From an uncultured Alphaproteobacteria bacterium (lineage in GTDB: Bacteria > Pseudomonadota > Alphaproteobacteria > Puniceispirillales > Puniceispirillaceae): a stretch of DNA of 7,157 bases. Under the pieces are notes generated by a model. That model did no database searches and was not told the origin of the DNA. It saw only the letters and a list, made by a program, of their open reading frames with translations. The stretch covers positions 1-7,157 of the forward strand of contig CALEYP010000124.1 in the NCBI GenBank assembly GCA_937924895.1, read 5' to 3'. Made by a program: the position numbers and the translations under genes. Shown here one piece after another: positions 1 to 5,962 of the stretch (positions are counted from its first letter, which is position 1; every line of letters begins with the position of its first letter).

Positions 1-279
1 GTCTTTAATACCTGAATAAACGCGGCGGCCAGGTGTAGATACACGCTGAATCTGCGAGATTACAGGTGTGCCTTCATGATATTTCAATTCGATCTTAAGT
101 TCAGAAACACCTGTGCGCACTTCAATAGATGAATAATCGCGGATGTAACCTTCACGCTTAAGAACTTCGAGGACATTTGCACGCAAACGAGAAGCAGGGC
201 TTGAGACAACTGACTTGCCTGCGCTCTGACCGTTACGGATGCGGGTGAGCATATCACCGAGAGGATCACTCATAGACAT
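1..279 (-). CDS. rpsH: 30S ribosomal protein S8, C-terminus cut by window edge
   Basis: S8 binds the central domain of 16S rRNA early in 30S assembly, and in E. coli it also represses the spc operon. The 93 codons visible run open to the left edge; about 39 residues of a usual ~132 are missing, including the C-terminal rRNA-binding part. The N-terminus MSMSDPLGDMLTRIRNG and the segment RVSTPGRRVYSGIKD (residues 79-93) are classic S8. Two ATG codons lie close together, at 279 and 273. I chose 279 because GGGAGG at 294-289 sits 9 bases before it and 15 before the second. The gene follows rpsN by 19 bases, the normal spc order. Identity is certain; only the 3' end is unseen. Confidence 0.97.
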   Translation of the reverse strand, partial: MSMSDPLGDMLTRIRNGQSAGKSVVSSPASRLRANVLEVLKREGYIRDYSSIEVRTGVSELKIELKYHEGTPVISQIQRVSTPGRRVYSGIKD

Positions 280-288
280 TGTTACGGG

Positions 289-294
289 CCTCCC
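289..294 (-). promoter_or_regulatory. Shine-Dalgarno site of rpsH
   Basis: GGGAGG on the minus strand lies 9 bases before the ATG at 279 and 15 bases before the next in-frame ATG at 273. It favours the upstream start. It falls in the 19-base gap after the rpsN stop. Confidence 0.7.
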
Positions 295-298
295 TTTC

Positions 299-604
299 TT
301 ACCAGCTAGACTTCGTTACGCCTGGAACCTGACCCATAGAAGCCAGATCACGCAATGCGATACGAGACATTTTCAATTTACGATAATAACCGCGAGGACG
401 ACCTGTCACTTCACAACGGTTGCGCAGACGAGTGCGTGCGCTATCGCGTGGTTCTTTTGACAACTTCAAAGACGCTTCAAAACGCTCTTCCAACGGCTTT
501 GATTTATCACGGATAATTGCGCGCAATGCATCACGGCGAGCCCCTTTGGCTTCGACGATCTTCGCGCGACGCTTGTTCTTTTGAATAGCGCTTACTTTTG
601 CCAT
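299..604 (-). CDS. rpsN: 30S ribosomal protein S14, zinc-independent form
   Basis: S14 is a late-assembling protein of the 30S head that contacts 16S rRNA and S3/S10. The product is 101 residues, the length of the long proteobacterial form. Conserved C-terminal segments are CEVTGRPRGYYRKLKMSR (residues 64-81) and LRDLASMGQVPGVTKSSW at the end. It has a single cysteine (C64) and none of the CXXC pairs of the short zinc-binding form, so it is the C-minus type. The ATG at 604 is preceded by AAAAAGGAAA at normal spacing, and the stop is TAA. It lies 25 bases after rplE and 19 bases before rpsH, as in the canonical spc operon. Nothing is odd. Confidence 0.98.
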   Translation of the reverse strand: MAKVSAIQKNKRRAKIVEAKGARRDALRAIIRDKSKPLEERFEASLKLSKEPRDSARTRLRNRCEVTGRPRGYYRKLKMSRIALRDLASMGQVPGVTKSSW

Positions 605-629
605 GGTCGTTTCCTTTTTAATCCAATGG

Positions 630-1175
630 TTAAGCGCTTACGAATGGGAACTGGAAGTTGCGTAGCAACTCACGTCCTTCGTCATCGCTCTTTGCAGATG
701 TTACAACGATAATATCCATGCCCCGCATCTCATCGACTTTGTCATATTCGATTTCTGGGAATACGATCTGTTCTTTCAGACCCATTGAATAATTACCATT
801 ACCATCAAAGCTGTTGCCATTGAGGCCGCGGAAGTCACGTACGCGAGGCAATGCCACGTTGACCAAACGGTCAAGGAATTCATACATGCGGTCACCGCGC
901 AATGTCACTTTGCAACCAATTGCCATACCGGCACGCAACTTAAATGATGCGTTTGCCTTTTTGGCTCTTGTCACCACTGGCTTTTGGCCTGTGATGGCAG
1001 TCATATCACCGACTGCTGCTTCAATTTTCTTAGAGTCACGCACAGCTGACCCTACACCCATATTGACGACGACTTTCTCGATGCGCGGAACTTCCATCAT
1101 GTTATTGAATCCGAAATGTTCCATCAGAGCCGGGCGAACAGCCGTCAGATAATGTTCTTCAAGACGCGTTTTCAT
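630..1175 (-). CDS. rplE: 50S ribosomal protein L5
   Basis: L5 binds 5S rRNA and forms part of the 50S central protuberance, contacting the P-site tRNA and the 30S head. The product is 181 residues, within the family's usual 178-187. Recognisable segments include PRIEKVVVNMGVG (30-42), the TGQKPVVTRAKKA stretch (62-74), LPRVRDFRGLN (109-119) and the FPEIEYDKVD loop (139-148). The ATG at 1175 is preceded by AGGAAGG, and the stop is TAA. It sits 19 bases after rplX and 25 before rpsN. In E. coli the translational operator for S8 lies at the start of this gene; I could not recognise a convincing S8-type helix here by eye. Complete and ordinary. Confidence 0.98.
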   Translation of the reverse strand: MKTRLEEHYLTAVRPALMEHFGFNNMMEVPRIEKVVVNMGVGSAVRDSKKIEAAVGDMTAITGQKPVVTRAKKANASFKLRAGMAIGCKVTLRGDRMYEFLDRLVNVALPRVRDFRGLNGNSFDGNGNYSMGLKEQIVFPEIEYDKVDEMRGMDIIVVTSAKSDDEGRELLRNFQFPFVSA

Positions 1176-1194
1176 CTCAGCCTTCCTGCTTTAG

Positions 1195-1509
1195 TTAGCT
1201 AATGACCTTACCAGATGCCTTTGCGACACGTACTTTCTTACCGTCTTGCTCGACAATAGATACGCGTGTAGCAGCACCTGATTCAGGATCGATATGTGCG
1301 ACATTTGAAATAGCAATTGGTGCTTCAAACGCCTCAATTCCACCGGCATTTGCCTGTGTTGGACGACGATGACGCTTCACGATATTCACACCCTGAACAC
1401 GGACACGATTATCTTCGCGTAGTACTTCAAGTACTTCACCTTTTTTGCCACGGTCACGACCAGTTGTCACAATCACTTGGTCGCCCTTCTTAATTTTAAA
1501 CTGGGCCAT
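1195..1509 (-). CDS. rplX: 50S ribosomal protein L24
   Basis: L24 is an assembly-initiator protein of the 50S subunit that binds the 5' end of 23S rRNA and sits near the exit of the nascent-peptide tunnel. The product has 104 residues, the normal bacterial length. A KOW motif occupies roughly residues 6-35 (KKGDQVIVTTGRDRGKKGEV), followed by VRVQGVNIVKRHRRP (37-50), a family signature. Its ATG shares one base with the rplN stop in a TAATG joint, and its ribosome site GGAGG lies inside the last rplN codons, 7 bases from the start. This suggests translational coupling to L14. No anomalies. Confidence 0.98.
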   Translation of the reverse strand: MAQFKIKKGDQVIVTTGRDRGKKGEVLEVLREDNRVRVQGVNIVKRHRRPTQANAGGIEAFEAPIAISNVAHIDPESGAATRVSIVEQDGKKVRVAKASGKVIS

Positions 1510-1877
1510 TATAACACCTCCGGTGCCAGTGAGATGATCTTCATGAAGTTGCGAGAACGCAATTCACGTGTCACTGGGCCAAAAATACGAGTACCGATTG
1601 GTTCATTTGATTTATTCAAAAGAACCGCAGCATTCTTATCAAAACGGATAACCTGACCATCTGGGCGGCGAACTTCTGATGCTCTACGCACGATAACCGC
1701 ACGATATACATCACCTTTTTTCACCTTACCACGTGGAATAGCTTCCTTGACAGAGACCACAATCACATCGCCAACACCGGCGATCATGCGACCTGAGCCA
1801 CCTAATACCTTGATACACTGAACACGGCGAGCGCCTGAGTTATCAGCTACTTCAAGGTTAGACTGCATTTGAATCAT
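1509..1877 (-). CDS. rplN: 50S ribosomal protein L14
   Basis: L14 is a beta-barrel protein at the 50S subunit interface; it contacts L19 and the 16S rRNA in bridge B8 and is the docking site of the silencing factor RsfS. The length, 122 residues, is exactly typical. Hallmarks are MIQMQSNLEVADNSGARR at the start, CIKVLGG (21-27), IPRGKVKKGDVYRAVIVR (47-64) and FGPVTRELR (99-107). The ATG at 1877 has AGGGGA upstream; the stop is a TAATG joint with rplX. This is the first gene of the classical spc operon, but only 18 bases separate it from rpsQ, too little for an obvious independent promoter there. Well conserved and complete. Confidence 0.99.
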   Translation of the reverse strand: MIQMQSNLEVADNSGARRVQCIKVLGGSGRMIAGVGDVIVVSVKEAIPRGKVKKGDVYRAVIVRRASEVRRPDGQVIRFDKNAAVLLNKSNEPIGTRIFGPVTRELRSRNFMKIISLAPEVL

Positions 1878-1895
1878 GACGTGTCCCCTTATCCC

Positions 1896-2135
1896 TTACT
1901 TTGAATCTTCGTAGAGAACTTCAAAATTCTTTGTCTTTGATACAGGTACACATTCTTGAATGCGAACTTGGTCGCCAGTCTTGAATCTGTTTTCGGCATC
2001 ATGAGCGCTGAATTTTTTGCTCTTTGTGATGAACTTCTTGTAAACGGGGTGCATGATACGGCGCTCGACGCGGACGACGACTGTCTGATCAGCCTTATCG
2101 CTTACAACTGTTCCTTGCATAATACGCTTTGGCAT
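1896..2135 (-). CDS. rpsQ: 30S ribosomal protein S17
   Basis: S17 is an OB-fold primary binder of the 5' domain of 16S rRNA and helps 30S body assembly. The product is 79 residues, close to the usual 75-90. The family pattern is clear: MPKRIMQGTVVSDKADQTVV at the start, RRIMHPVYKKFITKSKKF (25-42) and GDQVRIQECVPVSKTKNF (54-71). The ATG at 2135 follows AAGGAA at about 8 bases, and the stop is TAA. It is the last gene of the classical S10 operon, 22 bases after rpmC and 18 bases before rplN. No oddities. Confidence 0.98.
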   Translation of the reverse strand: MPKRIMQGTVVSDKADQTVVVRVERRIMHPVYKKFITKSKKFSAHDAENRFKTGDQVRIQECVPVSKTKNFEVLYEDSK

Positions 2136-2157
2136 TGTCTGTTTCCTTCACACCACT

Positions 2158-2364
2158 CTAGGCGTCAGCTGATGCTAACTTTTCACCGAGCACAGTCTTA
2201 ATCCGTGCAATTTCACGACGGACTGTACGCATACGCGCTGTGTTTTCCAGCGAGCCATTGGCAACTTGAAAGCGCAGGTTAAACTGTTCTTTCTTAAGTT
2301 CCACAATCTTGCCCTTGAGCTCGTCAACTGTGCTAGCGCGGAGATTTTCTGCTAATTTTGCCAT
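2158..2364 (-). CDS. rpmC: 50S ribosomal protein L29
   Basis: L29 is a small helical hairpin on the 50S surface beside L23 at the tunnel exit, where targeting factors and chaperones dock. The product has 68 residues, typical for the family. It shows the two-helix pattern: an N-terminal helix with the LKKEQFNLRFQVANG motif (residues 23-37), then the NTARMRTVRREIARIKTVL segment (41-59). The ATG at 2364 follows GAGGA at good spacing, and the stop is TAG. It lies 15 bases after rplP and 22 before rpsQ, in the canonical place. Identity is secure despite the small size, because both motif and context agree. Confidence 0.97.
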   Translation of the reverse strand: MAKLAENLRASTVDELKGKIVELKKEQFNLRFQVANGSLENTARMRTVRREIARIKTVLGEKLASADA

Positions 2365-2379
2365 GTTAAATCCTCACCC

Positions 2380-2799
2380 TTAGTCAACGTCGCCAAGGCG
2401 GCGTACAATTTTCGTATCGATTGGAAGTTTAGCAGAAGCCAATTTCAGAGCCTCAGATGCCAAATCCCATGACACACCATCAATCTCAAACAGGATACGA
2501 CCAGGGGCAACGCGTGCTACCCAAAATTCTGGTGAACCCTTACCTTTACCCATCCGGACTTCAGCAGGCTTTGATGATACAGGCACATCAGGAAAAACGC
2601 GGATCCAGACACGACCCGCACGACGCAAGTGACGTGTAATCGCACGTCTAGCAGCTTCGATTTGGCGCGCTGTAATACGCTCTGGTGATGTGGCCTTTAG
2701 ACCATAGGCGCCAAAGTTGAGCTGAGTGCCCCCTTTAGCATTGCCATGAATCCGGCCCTTATGGGCTTTCCGGAATTTCGTACGTTTTGGCGACAGCAT
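2380..2799 (-). CDS. rplP: 50S ribosomal protein L16
   Basis: L16 binds 23S rRNA near the A-site and helps position tRNA; it is needed for the peptidyl-transferase centre to mature. The product has 139 residues against 136 in E. coli. Diagnostic parts are MLSPKRTKFRKAHKGR at the start, LTARQIEAARRA-like text at 42-53 and WIRVFPDVPVS (65-75). VRMGKGKG (81-88) contains R82, the counterpart of the arginine (R81) that YcfD/RoxA hydroxylates in E. coli. The ATG at 2799 follows AAGGAGA by 7 bases, and the stop is TAA. It lies 15 bases from both rpsC and rpmC. Complete and ordinary. Confidence 0.98.
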   Translation of the reverse strand: MLSPKRTKFRKAHKGRIHGNAKGGTQLNFGAYGLKATSPERITARQIEAARRAITRHLRRAGRVWIRVFPDVPVSSKPAEVRMGKGKGSPEFWVARVAPGRILFEIDGVSWDLASEALKLASAKLPIDTKIVRRLGDVD

Positions 2800-2814
2800 T
2801 CTAATGTCTCCTTC

Positions 2815-3513
2815 TTAGCGATCAGCGCCAGGACGGCCGGCATTTGCTGGCTGTTCATTCATGCGCTTATCTTGTGCCATCGGATCATGAGCCATGACTT
2901 CACCTTTGAAGACCCAAACCTTAATCCCAATAGCACCATATGTTGTATGAGCTGTTGATTCAGCGTAATCAACTTCAGCACGCAATGTGTGAAGCGGCAC
3001 GCGACCTTCACGATACCATTCAGTACGTGCAATTTCTGCACCACCAAGGCGACCCGCACAGTTAATACGAACACCCTCAGCACCAAGACGCATCGCTGAT
3101 TGAACAGCGCGCTTCATGGCACGGCGGAAACCGACACGACGCTCAAGCTGCTGTGCGATATTCTCACCAATCAACTTTGCATCAATCTCAGGCTTACGGA
3201 TTTCAACGATATTCAAGCTCACTTCTGAACCAACACGCTTTGTCAACTCAGCACGTAGCTTTTCGATATCCTGACCCTTCTTACCAATGATAAGACCTGG
3301 ACGACCTGCATAAATAGTGATGCGGGCACGACCAGCTGGACGCTCAATCACAACGCGGCTGATACCGGCTGGCTTGAGAAGGTCCATCAAGTAAGACCGA
3401 AGTTCAATATCTTTATGCAGCAAATCACCGTAGTTGCGATCAGCATACCAACGAGAATCCCATGTACGGTTAATACCGACACGCAGACCGATTGGTTTAA
3501 CTTTCTGTCCCAT
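2815..3513 (-). CDS. rpsC: 30S ribosomal protein S3
   Basis: S3 lies at the mRNA entry side of the 30S head; with S4 and S5 it forms the entry pore and has mRNA-unwinding activity. The product is 232 residues, as expected. It starts MGQKVKPIGLRVGI, has a type II KH domain with the GKKG loop at residues 77-80, and the RRAMKRAV helix (130-137) carrying basic residues implicated in helicase activity. The C-terminal domain signature is GRLGGAEIARTEWYREG (154-170), then HTTYGAIGIKVWVFKGE. The last ~20 residues are a variable tail. The start codon is a TAATG joint with rplV, and its ribosome site AGGGGAG lies in the final rplV codons, implying coupling. Confidence 0.98.
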   Translation of the reverse strand: MGQKVKPIGLRVGINRTWDSRWYADRNYGDLLHKDIELRSYLMDLLKPAGISRVVIERPAGRARITIYAGRPGLIIGKKGQDIEKLRAELTKRVGSEVSLNIVEIRKPEIDAKLIGENIAQQLERRVGFRRAMKRAVQSAMRLGAEGVRINCAGRLGGAEIARTEWYREGRVPLHTLRAEVDYAESTAHTTYGAIGIKVWVFKGEVMAHDPMAQDKRMNEQPANAGRPGADR

Positions 3514-3893
3514 TAGGCCTGCTCCCCTTTTTCAGCAACAATAATTGTCAAATGTGAAAATGGCTTCAAGATTTTCGCACCACGGCCTCTGGCTCTCGCG
3601 CGGAAACGCTTCATCACAAGACCCTTACCGACGTAAGCCTCTTTCACATAAAGACGGTCAACATCCAATGAGTGGTTGTTCTCAGCATTCGCAATCGCTG
3701 ATTCAAGCACCTTTTGTACATCGTTAGAAATACGACGACGTGAGAATGTTAACGCAGCAACAGCTTTTGAAGCATCCATACCGCGGATCATTGCCGCAAC
3801 AAGGTTCAGCTTTTGTGGGCTGACACGTAAGTTACGAAGAACCGCCTTTGCTTCATTATCAGCTAGTGCGCGTGGCTTTGCACTTTTACCCAT
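3513..3893 (-). CDS. rplV: 50S ribosomal protein L22
   Basis: L22 binds all domains of 23S rRNA and lines the peptide exit tunnel with a long beta-hairpin; changes in that hairpin give macrolide resistance. With the start chosen here the product is 126 residues, beginning MGKSAKPRALADNEAKAV. Family marks are LRVSPQKLNLVA (22-33), SAIANAENNH (65-74) and the hairpin MKRFRARARGRG (94-105). The frame also has a GTG at 3896, but AGGAG at 3904-3900 is only 3 bases from it and 6 bases from the ATG at 3893, so the ATG is preferred. The hairpin shows no deletion of the kind linked to resistance. rpsS lies 9 bases upstream, and rpsC overlaps by one base. Confidence 0.97.
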   Translation of the reverse strand: MGKSAKPRALADNEAKAVLRNLRVSPQKLNLVAAMIRGMDASKAVAALTFSRRRISNDVQKVLESAIANAENNHSLDVDRLYVKEAYVGKGLVMKRFRARARGRGAKILKPFSHLTIIVAEKGEQA

Positions 3894-3899
3894 CACTCA

Positions 3900-3904
3900 C
3901 TCCT
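3900..3904 (-). promoter_or_regulatory. Shine-Dalgarno site of rplV, decides its start
   Basis: AGGAG on the minus strand overlaps the rpsS stop codon (TAGGAG). It is 6 bases from the ATG at 3893 but only 3 bases from the in-frame GTG at 3896. This points to the ATG, giving a 126-residue L22. Confidence 0.75.
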
Positions 3905-4178
3905 AACGCTTTGATTTCTTGTCTGCAGCGTGACCATAGTACGTGCGTGTTGGTGCAAATTCACCAAACTTATGCCCGACCATTTCCTCGCTCACATTCA
4001 CAGGAATAAATTTTTGACCATTGTAGACGCCGAAAGTCAGCCCTACAAATTGAGGAAGGATTGTTGAACGACGTGACCAAATTTTAATCACATCATTGCG
4101 GCCAGAGGCGGCTGCCTTCTCTGCCTTCTTCAACAGATACCCATCAACAAATGGGCCTTTCCAAACAGAACGTGCCAT
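3903..4178 (-). CDS. rpsS: 30S ribosomal protein S19
   Basis: S19 is in the 30S head, close to S13 and the A-site tRNA, and contributes to intersubunit bridge B1a. The product is 91 residues (usual 91-93). It opens MARSVWKGPFVDGYLLKKAE and carries WSRRSTILPQFVGLTFGVYNG (from residue 34), the VSEEMVGHKFGEFAPTRTYYGH signature (63-84) and a basic tail. The ATG at 4178 follows AAGGGG by 9 bases, and the stop is TAG, which overlaps the rplV ribosome site. It lies 17 bases after rplB. Complete and typical. Confidence 0.98.
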   Translation of the reverse strand: MARSVWKGPFVDGYLLKKAEKAAASGRNDVIKIWSRRSTILPQFVGLTFGVYNGQKFIPVNVSEEMVGHKFGEFAPTRTYYGHAADKKSKR

Positions 4179-4195
4179 TTACTATAGCCCCTTCT

Positions 4196-5017
4196 TTATG
4201 ACTTACGACGACGAACAATCATACGGTCCGTCTTCTTGTTATTGCGCGTACGCTTGCCCTTAGTTGGCTTACCCCAAGGTGTCACAGGATGACGACCACC
4301 TGAAGTACGACCTTCACCACCACCATGTGGGTGATCAATCGGGTTCATGACAACACCACGAACATGTGGACGCTTGCCTAACCAACGATTACGACCGGCC
4401 TTACCAATCTTAATGTTTTGCTGATCTGGGTTAGAGACGGCACCAATTGACGCCATGCACTCAGAACGAACCAAGCGAACCTCACCAGATGCCAAGCGCA
4501 AAATCGCATGACCACGGTCACGGCCAACAAGCTGAACATATGTTCCAGCAGAACGCGCCATCTGGCCGCCCTTACCTGGCTTCATTTCAACATTGTGTAC
4601 CAATGTACCAACTGGAATATTTGCCAATGGCAGTGCGTTACCAGGCTTGATATCAGCACCAACGCCTGATTCAACCTTATCACCTGGCGCCAAACGCTGT
4701 GGTGCAAGGATGTATGACTGCTCGCCATCTGCATATGTAATCAGTGCGATAAACGCTGTGCGGTTTGGATCATATTCCAAACGCTCAACTGTTGCGACGC
4801 CCTGACGTGTCCGCTTGAAGTCAACCATACGATAGCGGCGCTTATGACCACCACCACGTTGCCAAGCTGTTACGTGACCTGAATTGTTACGACCACCTGA
4901 CTTTGTCAAACCTTCTGTCAACTTCTTAACAGGACCGCCCTTATGCAAGGCTGACTTGTCAACAAGGACAAGGTTACGCTGACCAGGTGTCATTGGGTTA
5001 AACTGCTTCAATGCCAT
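4196..5017 (-). CDS. rplB: 50S ribosomal protein L2
   Basis: L2 is a primary 23S rRNA-binding protein essential for subunit joining and peptidyl-transferase activity. The product is 273 residues, the same as E. coli. The N-terminal OB-like part includes GRNNSGHVTAWQRGGGHKRRY (42-62); the SH3-like C-terminal part includes the conserved PGKGGQMARSAGTYVQLVGR stretch (147-166). The HPHGGGEGR loop (229-237) carries the histidine linked to peptidyl-transferase function. The C-terminus KTDRMIVRRRKS is typical. The ATG at 5017 is 4 bases after the rplW stop, with GGGAG overlapping the end of rplW, so the two are probably translationally coupled. Stop TAA. No abnormal residues in the key loop. Confidence 0.99.
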   Translation of the reverse strand: MALKQFNPMTPGQRNLVLVDKSALHKGGPVKKLTEGLTKSGGRNNSGHVTAWQRGGGHKRRYRMVDFKRTRQGVATVERLEYDPNRTAFIALITYADGEQSYILAPQRLAPGDKVESGVGADIKPGNALPLANIPVGTLVHNVEMKPGKGGQMARSAGTYVQLVGRDRGHAILRLASGEVRLVRSECMASIGAVSNPDQQNIKIGKAGRNRWLGKRPHVRGVVMNPIDHPHGGGEGRTSGGRHPVTPWGKPTKGKRTRNNKKTDRMIVRRRKS

Positions 5018-5021
5018 GGTC

Positions 5022-5348
5022 TTATGCTCCCATGATGTCGATTGATTGGCCTTCAGCCAATGTTACAATCGCTTTTTTCATGTCCGAGCGGCGACCGGCG
5101 CGACCACGGAACATTTTTGCTTTACCCTTAGAAATCAATGTGTTGACTGCCTTGACTTTCACATCAAACAACATTTCAACAGCAGCTTTAATTTCAGGCT
5201 TTGTAGCTGTCAGCGGAACGACAAACATCACTTGATTATGTTCAGACGCCATTGTCGCCTTTTCAGTGATGAGCGGACGCAAGATTGTATCATACGCTTG
5301 CGCCTTGCTTAGTGTTGTTTCCACCTTTGCGCGGGGACGAATGCTCAT
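5022..5348 (-). CDS. rplW: 50S ribosomal protein L23
   Basis: L23 sits at the tunnel exit and is the main docking site for trigger factor and SRP. The product is 108 residues, slightly longer than the usual 95-102 owing to an N-terminal extension of about 11 residues relative to E. coli. The core is unmistakable: YDTILRPLITEKATM (19-33), where E29 matches the glutamate that E. coli L23 (E18) uses to bind trigger factor, then AVEMLFDVKVKAVNTL (56-71) and GRAGRRSDMKKAIVTL (82-97). The ATG overlaps the rplD stop as ATGA, with GAGGAG about 8 bases upstream inside rplD. The next in-frame ATG encodes M33, inside the core, so the longer start is right. Confidence 0.97.
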   Translation of the reverse strand: MSIRPRAKVETTLSKAQAYDTILRPLITEKATMASEHNQVMFVVPLTATKPEIKAAVEMLFDVKVKAVNTLISKGKAKMFRGRAGRRSDMKKAIVTLAEGQSIDIMGA

Positions 5349-5962
5349 TTCAAACGCTCCTCAAGGTATGCCACGGCGTCCTTTGATAGCACCAAAGTAT
5401 CGCGGCGGATTACGTCATACACATTGATGCCCTGCTGAGGCAATACATCGACATGTGCAATATTTGCAGCGGCACGACCGAACATCTCATCGACCTTCTC
5501 GCCACCAATGATAAGAGCATTCGTTGCCCCTAAAGCCGATAGCTGTGCCTTTAGGCTTGCTGTCTTACCATCCGCAGCCAAGCTATCAACAACGATAAGC
5601 TTCCCTGCGGCCTGCTTAGCAGACAAAGCTGATTTCATACCAAGGCTACGGACTTTTTTGTTCAATGAATGGCCATGGCTACGAACCACTGGACCATGAA
5701 CAACGCCACCACCACGGAATTGAACGACTGATGCGGCACCATGACGGGCACGACCTGTACCCTTCTGGTTGTACATCTTAGCTTTTGTCTTAGCGATTTC
5801 TGAACGGCCTTTGACCTTATGTGTCCCGGCGCGGCGCTTGGCAAGCTGCCACTTTACAACCCGGGCGACGATATCAGCGCGTGGCTCAATCCCAAAGATT
5901 GAGTCAGACACATCTACGCTGCCAGCCTTTTTGCTATCAAGTGCGACGACATTAATTTTCAT
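5345..5962 (-). CDS. rplD: 50S ribosomal protein L4
   Basis: L4 binds 23S rRNA domain I and extends a long loop into the exit tunnel; in E. coli it also represses the S10 operon by attenuation and translational control. With the start at 5962 the product is 205 residues, the family norm, beginning MKINVVALDSKKAGSV. The tunnel loop (about 45-95) contains KMYNQKGTGRARHG (62-75) and FRGGGVVHGP (82-91); K67 and its surroundings, a macrolide-resistance hotspot, look wild type. The frame stays open upstream to a GTG at 5980, but GAGGGAG at 5975-5969 lies 6 bases before the ATG at 5962. That start overlaps rplC by 11 bases, and the stop TGA overlaps rplW as ATGA. Confidence 0.97.
   Translation of the reverse strand: MKINVVALDSKKAGSVDVSDSIFGIEPRADIVARVVKWQLAKRRAGTHKVKGRSEIAKTKAKMYNQKGTGRARHGAASVVQFRGGGVVHGPVVRSHGHSLNKKVRSLGMKSALSAKQAAGKLIVVDSLAADGKTASLKAQLSALGATNALIIGGEKVDEMFGRAAANIAHVDVLPQQGINVYDVIRRDTLVLSKDAVAYLEERLK

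Noticed and set aside
814..1152. 112-codon open frame on the plus strand
   Set aside because: It lies wholly antisense to rplE, has no ribosome site or family likeness, and is explained as a shadow of a highly constrained gene.
1176..1215. Possible S8-binding translational operator at the rplX-rplE junction, as in E. coli
   Set aside because: There is a short palindrome (TTAGCTAA) near the rplX stop, but I could not build a helix resembling the S8 site by eye. A covariance-model search would be decisive.
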